From positions 1 to 60,345 of the forward strand of contig CAJTXP010000022.1 of assembly GCA_910583615.1 (NCBI GenBank): a stretch of DNA of 60,345 nucleotides. Reading direction: 5' to 3'. How positions within the stretch are numbered: position 1 is the first letter of the stretch; the number at the start of each line of letters is the position of its first letter. Below, one piece after another: positions 34,877 to 42,003 of this stretch. Origin of the DNA: an uncultured Lachnospiraceae bacterium (GTDB lineage Bacteria; Bacillota; Clostridia; Lachnospirales; Lachnospiraceae). The position numbers and the translations under genes were made by a program. The notes below the pieces were generated by a model, which had not been told where the DNA came from, ran no database searches, and saw nothing but the letters and a program-made list of their open reading frames with translations.

Positions 34877-35353
34877 ATGGGACACATATTTAAATTCCAT
34901 ACAGACGTGGATACGGATCAGATCATCGCATCCCAGTATCTGCTTTTTCCAACTGTCGGAGAGATGAAGACGCATGCCTTCGAATCTCTCGATCCTGATT
35001 TTGCATCCAGTGTAAAGCCGGGAGACTTTGTAGTCGCCGCCGAAAACTTCGGCTGCGGCTCTTCCAGAGAACAGGCGCCCAGCGTCTTAAAAGCTCTTGG
35101 GGTCAAGGCAGTCATTGCCAGATCCTTCGCCCGTATTTTCTACCGTAATGCCATCAATATCGGCCTTCCGGTCATCGTCTGCAAGGACCTCTATGACCAT
35201 GTTTCAGACGGCGACGAGATGGAACTGTCCCTCACGGACGGCATTGTACGGACCGGCGGACAGGAATATATCTGTACCAAACTTCCGCCCTATATGCAGG
35301 GAATCCTGGATCAGGGCGGACTGATCGCATCATTAAACAGGGAGGTAAACTAA
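34877..35353 (+). CDS. 3-isopropylmalate dehydratase-like small subunit (pair 1)
   Basis: 158 residues forming the swivelling aconitase-type domain. It reads HTDVDTDQIIASQYL at the start, NFGCGSSREQAPSVLKALGV in the middle, and ARSFARIFYRNAINIGLPVI later, the LeuD family signature. The start ATG at 34877 follows AAGGAGG; the frame is open further upstream but overlaps the CNNM gene. It is immediately followed by its large subunit. LeuD is the nearest name, yet leuA and leuB are absent here. Confidence 0.85.
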   Translation: MGHIFKFHTDVDTDQIIASQYLLFPTVGEMKTHAFESLDPDFASSVKPGDFVVAAENFGCGSSREQAPSVLKALGVKAVIARSFARIFYRNAINIGLPVIVCKDLYDHVSDGDEMELSLTDGIVRTGGQEYICTKLPPYMQGILDQGGLIASLNREVN

Positions 35354-35354
35354 G

Positions 35355-36605
35355 ATGGGAATGACAATCGCAGAAAAAATCATTGCCCGCGCAGCCGGCG
35401 TGGACACGGTAAAAGCCGGTGACATCCATACGGTAGAAGTGGATCAGCTCCTGAGCAATGACGGCACTACGCATCTGACCATTGACATGTACAACAACCA
35501 GCTGAAGCACCCCCGCATTGCAGATGTGAAGAAACTTGTATGGGTCGTGGATCACAACGTCCCCGCAGACAGCCCAAAGACGGCCGCCTCCCAGAAAAAA
35601 ATGCGGGATTTTGCAAAAAAACACGGCATCACGTTTTATGAAGGACAGGGCGTCTGCCATCAGATCATGATAGAACATCATGTACGCCCAGGAGAGCTGA
35701 TCTTCGGAGCGGACAGCCACACATGCGCCTACGGCGCGCTGGGCGCCTTCGGGACGGGCGTCGGATGTACGGACTATCTCTATGCCATGGTAACCGGAAA
35801 ATCCTGGGTACTGGTGCCGGAAACCCTGCGCTTCCACCTGACCGGCAGGCTTCCGGAGGGCGTCTACGCCCGGGACCTGATCCTGACCATCATCGGAAAA
35901 ATCGGCGCCAATGGAGCCAATTACAAAGCCATGGAATTCACAGGCGAAGGGTTGAAGACACTGACCATGAGCGACCGAATTTCCATCTGCAACCTCTGCG
36001 TGGAGGCCGGCGCCAAGACCGCCCTCATGGAAGTGGATGACGTCGCCATGGACTATCTGCACGCTCACGGCAGAGAACCGAAGGCATGTTTTGCAAGCGA
36101 CGAGGACGCTGTTTTTGCAGCCTCTTATGAAATCGACCTCTCAACAGTGGCGCCCATCGTGGCAAAACCGCATTTCGTAGACAACGTATGTCCGGCAAAG
36201 GAAACCGCCGGGATCCAGATCGACGAAGCGTTCCTCGGCTCCTGCAACAACGGACGGATTGAAGACCTCCGGGTGGGCGCGGCAATCATCAAAGGAAAGA
36301 AAGTTCATCCGCTGGTCCGTTTCCTTGTGGTCCCGGCAAGCCAGGAAGTCTACTGCCAGGCACTGGAAGAAGGAATTCTTCAAACCTTTATGGAGGCCGG
36401 AGCCATTGTCATGAATCCCAACTGCAGCGTCTGCTGGGGAGGCTGTCAGGGTGTCATTGGTGAGGGAGAGACTCTGATCAGCACCGGAACCCGTAATTTC
36501 AAGGGACGCGCGGGACATAAGGATTCCTTTGTCTATCTGGCCAGCGCAGCAACCGTAACGGCTTCCGCCATCAAAGGCGAAATTGCCACGGCGGATATGA
36601 CATAA
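35355..36605 (+). CDS. 3-isopropylmalate dehydratase-like large subunit (pair 1)
   Basis: 416 residues of the archaeal-type LeuC/homoaconitase family. Iron-sulfur ligands fit GSCNNGRIEDL and the pair in NCSVCWGGC. ADSHTCAYGALGAFGTGVG and WVVDHNVPADSP are also seen. Ordinary LeuC has GPCLGGHMG where this protein has SVCWGGCQG, and GSCTNGR reads GSCNNGR. These changes suggest a related 2-alkylmalate dehydratase rather than plain leucine synthesis. The start is one base after the small-subunit gene. Confidence 0.85.
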   Translation: MGMTIAEKIIARAAGVDTVKAGDIHTVEVDQLLSNDGTTHLTIDMYNNQLKHPRIADVKKLVWVVDHNVPADSPKTAASQKKMRDFAKKHGITFYEGQGVCHQIMIEHHVRPGELIFGADSHTCAYGALGAFGTGVGCTDYLYAMVTGKSWVLVPETLRFHLTGRLPEGVYARDLILTIIGKIGANGANYKAMEFTGEGLKTLTMSDRISICNLCVEAGAKTALMEVDDVAMDYLHAHGREPKACFASDEDAVFAASYEIDLSTVAPIVAKPHFVDNVCPAKETAGIQIDEAFLGSCNNGRIEDLRVGAAIIKGKKVHPLVRFLVVPASQEVYCQALEEGILQTFMEAGAIVMNPNCSVCWGGCQGVIGEGETLISTGTRNFKGRAGHKDSFVYLASAATVTASAIKGEIATADMT

Positions 36606-36698
36606 TGTCACCAACTGGAGCAAAGCGGAAGTTGATGACCTGCGCGGGCATCAGCGAGCTTCCTTCCATTTTCAGCAGAGAAAGAAAGCAGGTATCAT

Positions 36699-37196
36699 AT
36701 GAATGAAACATTTACCGGCAGGGTATGGACCCTTGGGGACGACATCGACACGGATATCATCATTCCCACGGAATACCTTGCCTTAAAAACCGTACAGGAC
36801 ATGGCGCCTTATGCCTTCTCACCTCTTCGCCCGGAGCTGGCTGCACAGATCCGGCCCGGAGACGTCATTGTAGCCGGCAAAAACTTCGGCTGCGGTTCTT
36901 CCAGGGAACAGGCTCCGGAAATTATCAAGGCGCTTGGGATCAAATGCGTCATTGCAAAATCCTTCGCGCGCATTTTCTTTCGAAACGCCATCAACAACGG
37001 TCTGCTCCTGATCGAGAATGCAGACCTGCGGGACGCCGTATCCGAAGGCGACACCATAGAAGTCCGGGTAAATGAAAAGATTACCCATAATGGAAACGAA
37101 TATACCATTGCATCGCTTCCGCAGAACCTGGTTGATATCATCGACGCCGGCGGACTGGTAAAGGCCATGCGCCGTCTGAACGGACTGGAGGGTTAG
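36699..37196 (+). CDS. 3-isopropylmalate dehydratase-like small subunit (pair 2)
   Basis: 165 residues. GDDIDTDIIIPTEYLAL, NFGCGSSREQAPEIIKALGI and AKSFARIFFRNAINNGLLLI follow the LeuD pattern. It resembles the pair 1 small subunit closely, so the tandem pairs are paralogues. It follows pair 1 after 93 bases and precedes its own large subunit by five. Confidence 0.87.
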   Translation: MNETFTGRVWTLGDDIDTDIIIPTEYLALKTVQDMAPYAFSPLRPELAAQIRPGDVIVAGKNFGCGSSREQAPEIIKALGIKCVIAKSFARIFFRNAINNGLLLIENADLRDAVSEGDTIEVRVNEKITHNGNEYTIASLPQNLVDIIDAGGLVKAMRRLNGLEG

Positions 37197-37201
37197 CAGT
37201 T

Positions 37202-38446
37202 ATGGGACAGACAATGATTGAAAAAATTGTAAGCCGCAATGTGGGACGAAGCGTAAAGCCCGGCGACATCGTTACCGTAAATGCAGACCGGGTCATGATC
37301 CACGACATCTTCATTCCTTTTGTAGCGGAAAAATTTGAAGAAATGGGATTCACCAGACTCTGGGATCCGGATAAAGCGGTTCTGATCTACGACCATCTGG
37401 TACCGGCAAGTCAGGTGGATGACACGAGGCATTTTCGGATCGGCAACGAATTTGTGGAAAAATACGGTATGAAAAACATCCACAGAAGCGATGGTATCTG
37501 CCATCAGCTCATGACTGAAGCGTTCTACGTAAAACCCGGAGATATTGTCTTTGGAACGGACAGTCATACAACCACCTACGGATGCGTGGGCGCATTTTCC
37601 TCCGGGATCGGATACACCGAGATGGCAAGCATTCTGGGCACCGGAACCATGTGGATCAAAGTACCGGAGACCATCAAGGTCGTCATCGAAGGCGAACTCT
37701 CCTCCAATGTAACCTCCAAGGACGTAATTCTGCGTCTCATCGGGGATCTGCGCGCGGACGGAGCCACCTATCAGGCGCTGGAATTCTGCGGGGATACCGT
37801 GGAGCGCATGAGCATTGCCAGCCGCATGACCATGGCAAACATGGCCATTGAGGCAGGCGCAAAATGCGCGCTGTTCACGCCGGATGAGAAGACCGCAGAA
37901 TACTGTCAGATCGAGCTGACGGAAAAAGAACGGTCTCTGACGGGAGACGCTGACGCTTCCTGTATCCGGACCATCCACTACAACGCAGAAGAACTGGTCC
38001 CGGTTCTCGCATGCCCGTCCCAGGTAGACAATATCCATCCAGTCAGCGAGTACGAAGGAACCGCTATCGACCAGGTATTCATCGGCTCCTGCACTAACGG
38101 GCGTCTGGAAGATCTGCAGAAAGCCGCTTCCATCCTGAAGGGAAAGACGGTCGCCCCCTTCGTAAAGCTGATCGTTACGCCTGCCAGCCGGAAAATTTAT
38201 AATCAGGCTCTTGCTGACGGAACACTGGCTGTCCTGGCAGAAGCCGGCGCCATTATCACCCACCCCGGATGCGGACTTTGCTGCGGCAGGACCGGCGGCA
38301 TCCTTTCCGACGGAGAACGGGTCGTTGCCACCAACAACCGGAATTTTCTCGGACGAATGGGAACCTCCAAAGTGGAAATCTTCCTTGCCTCTCCCGCTAC
38401 TGCGGCAGCATGCGCAGCAGCAGGAAAGATCGTCGTTCCGAACTGA
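37202..38446 (+). CDS. 3-isopropylmalate dehydratase-like large subunit (pair 2)
   Basis: 414 residues of the LeuC/homoaconitase family. GTDSHTTTYGCVGAFSSGIG, GSCTNGRLEDLQ and the C-terminal GCGLCCGRTGG keep three cysteine ligands, but the usual GPCLGGHMG is replaced. VLIYDHLVPASQ, where many LeuC proteins have PDHFTPNKD-type text, also differs. A GGAGGG site from the end of the small-subunit gene serves its ATG at 37202. It closes the four-gene operon before a strong terminator. Confidence 0.87.
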   Translation: MGQTMIEKIVSRNVGRSVKPGDIVTVNADRVMIHDIFIPFVAEKFEEMGFTRLWDPDKAVLIYDHLVPASQVDDTRHFRIGNEFVEKYGMKNIHRSDGICHQLMTEAFYVKPGDIVFGTDSHTTTYGCVGAFSSGIGYTEMASILGTGTMWIKVPETIKVVIEGELSSNVTSKDVILRLIGDLRADGATYQALEFCGDTVERMSIASRMTMANMAIEAGAKCALFTPDEKTAEYCQIELTEKERSLTGDADASCIRTIHYNAEELVPVLACPSQVDNIHPVSEYEGTAIDQVFIGSCTNGRLEDLQKAASILKGKTVAPFVKLIVTPASRKIYNQALADGTLAVLAEAGAIITHPGCGLCCGRTGGILSDGERVVATNNRNFLGRMGTSKVEIFLASPATAAACAAAGKIVVPN

Positions 38447-38482
38447 ACCATAAAGATTTTCTGAAACAGTGACTGAACAATA

Positions 38483-38540
38483 CAAGCCTGTCTGTATACT
38501 CCTCACTTGTACGGACCATACAGACAGGCCTGCGTTTTAC
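38483..38540. terminator. bidirectional terminator
   Basis: GCCTGTCTGTAT (38486-38497) and ATACAGACAGGC (38518-38529) are perfect inverse copies. The hairpin lies between the converging isopropylmalate-dehydratase-like operon and the sigma-like gene. Confidence 0.8.
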
Positions 38541-38556
38541 GACACTCACCTACTTT

Positions 38557-39321
38557 TCAGGAATCACCCTGTTTCTCATCTGCCAGCTCGATATTTTCCC
38601 CGGCAATCCGAAGCAGATCTTCGATCTCTTCCAGAGGCGTATCCAGATACAGAGACAGCTCCTCCGGCGTGACCTGCCTGCCCATATCCTCTGTCAGCTC
38701 TGTGATCGAATCCGCCAGGCAGTTCAGTTTCTCCGCAATCTGTTCACTGGTACTCTCCGAACCTGCCTGTTCATCCAGAGCCGTTCGCATCGTCCGGCGG
38801 ATCTCATGCTCCAGATAAGCTTCCCATGATTGCCCTTCTTCTCTGAGCCCCAGCGTGTCCACACCGATCATCAACCCCAGATTCCCTTCCTGCACCAGAT
38901 CCTGTATCAGAACCCCCCGGTGGGCATATTCTTCGGCGATCGATATTACCCAGTCCAAACAGTGCTCAGTCAAAAGCTTTTTTGCCTGTCCGTCACCATC
39001 CGATGCCCGATCAGACAATGACGATAATGCGTTTTCCGGCTGCTTCCTCATCAGATGCATGTCTTTTTTATACTGCTCCAGAAATGCTTTCTCTTCTTCT
39101 GTATAAGGTTGTTCTTCCAACGGAACGTCCGGCAGATCCACTCCTTCCACCCGAATCCTTTTGGAAGCAAGATATGCATAGACCAGTCCATGCTGTCCCT
39201 CATCAAGGTCCATATCCTTAAAAAATTCCTGCACCTCTTCTTTCTTAAGCGTCCGATCCCGGTTCTCTGCGCCTGCACTCAGCGCTGCCAGAGCCGTGCG
39301 GAATCTACTCTGTTCATCCAT
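38557..39321 (-). CDS. sigma-70-like protein with regions 1.1, 2 and 3 but no region 4
   Basis: 254 residues. The N-terminal part (LTKKEEVQ-like LKKEEVQEFFKDMDLDEGQ, VYAYLASKRIRVEG) resembles region 1.1 of the primary sigma factor. Residues around 115-175 carry region 2 (VISIAEEYAHRGVLIQDLVQEG, NLGLMIGV) and then region 3 (MGRQVTPEELSLYLDTPLEE). The protein stops there, so the -35-binding region 4 is missing, and the WW of region 2.4 is replaced. The start ATG at 39321 follows AGGAGG. It may compete for RNA polymerase or be a specialised factor. Confidence 0.75.
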   Translation of the reverse strand: MDEQSRFRTALAALSAGAENRDRTLKKEEVQEFFKDMDLDEGQHGLVYAYLASKRIRVEGVDLPDVPLEEQPYTEEEKAFLEQYKKDMHLMRKQPENALSSLSDRASDGDGQAKKLLTEHCLDWVISIAEEYAHRGVLIQDLVQEGNLGLMIGVDTLGLREEGQSWEAYLEHEIRRTMRTALDEQAGSESTSEQIAEKLNCLADSITELTEDMGRQVTPEELSLYLDTPLEEIEDLLRIAGENIELADEKQGDS

Positions 39322-39427
39322 GCTGCAGCCTCCTGTCTTCCTCACTGGCCGCCTCTTTCCTTTTCCGGCTCAGTGAAATGATCAATGCAATCGATAATAC
39401 AAATACAACCCCCGACAGATCCACCAT
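39314..39427 (-). CDS. 37-residue single-span membrane peptide
   Basis: A small open frame with GGAGGAG eight bases before the ATG at 39427. It reads MVDLSGVVFVLSIALIISLS and then the basic, acidic tail RKRKEAASEEDRRLQHG. Its 3' end overlaps the start of the sigma-like gene by eight bases, and that gene's ribosome binding site lies inside it, so translation would be coupled. Function unknown; it could be a leader peptide or a membrane partner. Confidence 0.55.
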   Translation of the reverse strand: MVDLSGVVFVLSIALIISLSRKRKEAASEEDRRLQHG

Positions 39428-39470
39428 TCCTCTCACTCCTCCTGCAAATCTCCTCCATCATACTCTATCC

Positions 39471-39497
39471 TGCGGAAAAAATCCAGTCTTTTCCGCA
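39471..39497. repeat. hairpin upstream of the amidase gene
   Basis: TGCGGAAAA and TTTTCCGCA are perfect inverse copies of nine bases. The hairpin is in the divergent region between the small membrane peptide and the amidase. Its role is not clear. Confidence 0.35.
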
Positions 39498-39559
39498 TCC
39501 CCTGTCACAGGCATCTGTCTCCTGCATATACTGTTATAAAAAAGCTTTCAGGAAACCTC

Positions 39560-40348
39560 ATGGTAAACAGAATCGTAATAGATGCCGGGCATAACGGCCT
39601 GACCGATCCCGGCGCTGTCTTTAACGGCCGAAGAGAAAGCGATGACGCCCTGCGCCTGGCAAATGCAGTAGGAGCAATCCTCACACGAAACGGATACGAT
39701 GTGATCTATACAAGAACCGGAGACATCAGCCAGTCCGTCCAGCAGAAAGCAGCTTTTGCAAACGATGCGGATGCAGATCTCTTCGTCTCCATCCACCGGA
39801 ACATGGGCACTTATCCGGAACAGTATCATGGCGTACAGACTTTGATCTATGATCGGTCCGGCATCAAGGCACCCATGGCGGAAAATATCAACCAAAATCT
39901 GGAAGGACTGGGGTTTCGGAATATCAATGTGGATGTCCGTCCTGATCTGGCTGTCTTAAGGCGCACAAAAATGCCGGCTCTGCTGGTAGAAGCCGGCTTC
40001 ATCGACAGTCAGGGAGACAATCGGCTTTTCGACTCCCGTTTCGACGAGATTGCTCAGGCGATCGCAGACGGAATCATGGACACTCTGAACACGGAAGCGG
40101 CAGATAACAGTCCGCTGATGACTTTTGCTTCCACACAGCCGATTCCTCCGATGCCTTCTTTCCAGCCGGATTCCAACCCCTCTGCAGCATGGTCCACCTT
40201 CCGGACAGAAACGGAAATGCCGGAAAATTCCGGCAGCCGCCCACTCTATCGCGTACAGGTCGGCGCTTTCCACAATATGCAGAACGCCGTCGAACTGGAG
40301 CAGGAACTGAAACGCCTTGGATATAACACATGGATCGTAACGGTATGA
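39560..40348 (+). CDS. N-acetylmuramoyl-L-alanine amidase (Amidase_3) with C-terminal SPOR domain
   Basis: 262 residues. The zinc amidase fold shows IDAGHNG with the first His, RRESDD with a Glu, LFVSIHRN with the second His and LLVEAGFID with the catalytic Glu. A Pro/Ser-rich linker (about 180-225) leads to a SPOR-type repeat YRVQVGAFHNMQNAVELEQE that binds denuded peptidoglycan. No signal peptide is present, so export must be non-classical or the enzyme acts after lysis, as in the mother cell of a sporulating cell. AGGAAAC precedes the ATG. Confidence 0.85.
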   Translation: MVNRIVIDAGHNGLTDPGAVFNGRRESDDALRLANAVGAILTRNGYDVIYTRTGDISQSVQQKAAFANDADADLFVSIHRNMGTYPEQYHGVQTLIYDRSGIKAPMAENINQNLEGLGFRNINVDVRPDLAVLRRTKMPALLVEAGFIDSQGDNRLFDSRFDEIAQAIADGIMDTLNTEAADNSPLMTFASTQPIPPMPSFQPDSNPSAAWSTFRTETEMPENSGSRPLYRVQVGAFHNMQNAVELEQELKRLGYNTWIVTV

Positions 40349-40358
40349 CCGGATGAGA

Positions 40359-41675
40359 CTACCGGTTCCGAAGCCGGTTCAGCCGCTCAGCGATTTTCTG
40401 CTCATATCCAATATCTGTCGGGTGATAAAAGGCCTTTCCCTGAATTTCATCCGGCAGATACTGCTGTTTTACATAATGCTCCGGAAAATCATGCGCATAA
40501 AGATAACCGACTCCATGTCCCAGTTTTTCTGCCCCTCCATAATGCTTGTCCTGCAGATGGACCGGCACCGTCGTCGTCGTATGCCTCACCACATCCATGG
40601 CATCAAAAATGGCGCTGCTGGCAGCATTGCTTTTGGGCGCGGAAGCCACATAAGACACTGCATGCGCCAGAATGATCTGAGCCTCCGGCATCCCGATCCG
40701 TTCCACCGCCTGCGCGGCTGCCACTGCTACCGGAAGCGCCTGCGGGTCCGCATTTCCCACATCTTCAGAAGCACAGATCATGATCCGCCTGGCAATAAAT
40801 TTAATATCCTCTCCTGCATACAGCATTTTTGCCAGATAGAAAACAGCCGCATCCGGATCAGAACCCCTCATGCTCTTGATAAATGCAGAGATCGTATCAT
40901 AGTGATTGTCTCCACCCTTGTCATAACGGACCGTCTTTTTCTGGATACATTCCGATGCTGTCTCCAGCGTAATATGGATCTTCCCGTCTCCTGCACGCTC
41001 CGTAGTCAGGATTCCCAGCTCCAGTGCGTTCAGTGCATTTCTTGCATCCCCGCCTGCGATATCCGCCAGAAACTCCAGTGCATCCTCATCCATGACTGCA
41101 TCGTAAGCCCCCATACCCTTTTCCACATCCGTCAGGGCTCGCAGAAGGAGCTTTTTAATATCTTCTTTTTCCAACATCTTCAGTTCAAAAATAATGGAAC
41201 GGGACAAAAGCGCTCCATTCACTTCAAAATACGGATTTTCCGTGGTCGCCCCGATCAGGATCAGTGTTCCGTCCTCTACATAGGGAAGAAGATAATCCTG
41301 CTGCCCCTTGTTAAACCGGTGGATCTCATCCACAAACAGGATCGTCCGCTTCCCATACATCCCAAGACTGTCTTTTGCCTGTCGAACCACCTCTTCCATA
41401 TCCTTTTTGCCCGCCACGGTCGCATTGATTTGGGTAAATTCCGCACTGGTTGTATTGGCAATCACTTTCGCGATTGTTGTCTTCCCGGTTCCCGGCGGAC
41501 CGTAAAAGATGACCGATCCCAGCTTATCCGCCAGGATCGCCCGGTAAAGCAGCTTATCCTTCCCCAGGATGTGCTGCTGCCCCACAATCTCCTCCAGCCT
41601 CGCCGGACGCATCCGGGAGGCAAGAGGAGCCTCTGATTTCATTGTATTCGTTCTCATGTAGTCAAATAAATCCAT
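40359..41675 (-). CDS. rarA: replication-associated recombination protein RarA (MgsA) AAA ATPase
   Basis: 438 residues acting at stalled replication forks. Walker A is VIFYGPPGTGKTTIAKVIA, Walker B ILFVDEIHRFNKGQQD, sensor 1 GATTENPYF, and the C-terminal MgsA domain has DPDAAVFYLAKMLYAGEDI and a late PVHLQDKHYGGAEKLGHG. The start is the ATG at 41675 after GGGGAGAAAC. It is convergent with the amidase gene. Confidence 0.95.
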   Translation of the reverse strand: MDLFDYMRTNTMKSEAPLASRMRPARLEEIVGQQHILGKDKLLYRAILADKLGSVIFYGPPGTGKTTIAKVIANTTSAEFTQINATVAGKKDMEEVVRQAKDSLGMYGKRTILFVDEIHRFNKGQQDYLLPYVEDGTLILIGATTENPYFEVNGALLSRSIIFELKMLEKEDIKKLLLRALTDVEKGMGAYDAVMDEDALEFLADIAGGDARNALNALELGILTTERAGDGKIHITLETASECIQKKTVRYDKGGDNHYDTISAFIKSMRGSDPDAAVFYLAKMLYAGEDIKFIARRIMICASEDVGNADPQALPVAVAAAQAVERIGMPEAQIILAHAVSYVASAPKSNAASSAIFDAMDVVRHTTTTVPVHLQDKHYGGAEKLGHGVGYLYAHDFPEHYVKQQYLPDEIQGKAFYHPTDIGYEQKIAERLNRLRNR

Positions 41676-42003
41676 AGTTTCTCCCCTACTCATATATCTG
41701 TTTGCATATATTTCACGGCGTACGCTGATAATGGTTCGGTTTCGAACAGAGTTTTCCTTCCATTCGGAATGATGGACACTTTCAAAAAATCAAATGGTGA
41801 TCACGAAAATCAGTTTCTTGATTATCTGATCAAGGTGACCACCGCAAAAATATCCTCTTTGACAGTATCCGTCGAAGATATAATCCTTAAATAAGCCAAT
41901 AGACAACTATATAATTCAAGGTGCAAAAGCTTTATCAAATCGTTAAAGCTCTACACCTTTTTCCACTTATTTTATAAACAATTACCACTGGCATTCCGCA
42001 TGC
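41676..42003. other. rarA-CRISPR intergenic stretch with a 41-codon gene remnant
   Basis: On the plus strand an open frame from 41769 to 41894 reads MMDTFKKSNGDHENQFLDYL and ends SVSVEDIILK-like (TVSVEDIILK). It lacks a ribosome binding site, and the same frame is open upstream of the ATG. A terminator follows it at 41918. This looks like the 3' end of a lost gene. I do not recognise the family. The rest of the stretch holds the start region of rarA. Confidence 0.3.
41918..41962. terminator. terminator between the gene remnant and the CRISPR array
   Basis: AAGGTG and AGCTTTA pair with TAAAGCT and CACCTT, followed by TTTTT on the plus strand. On the minus strand the same hairpin lies just beyond the leader-distal end of the array and could end the pre-crRNA. 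Confidence 0.6.

Noticed and set aside
37193..38506. 437-residue minus-strand open frame
   Set aside because: It is antisense to the second large subunit gene and shows no family pattern.
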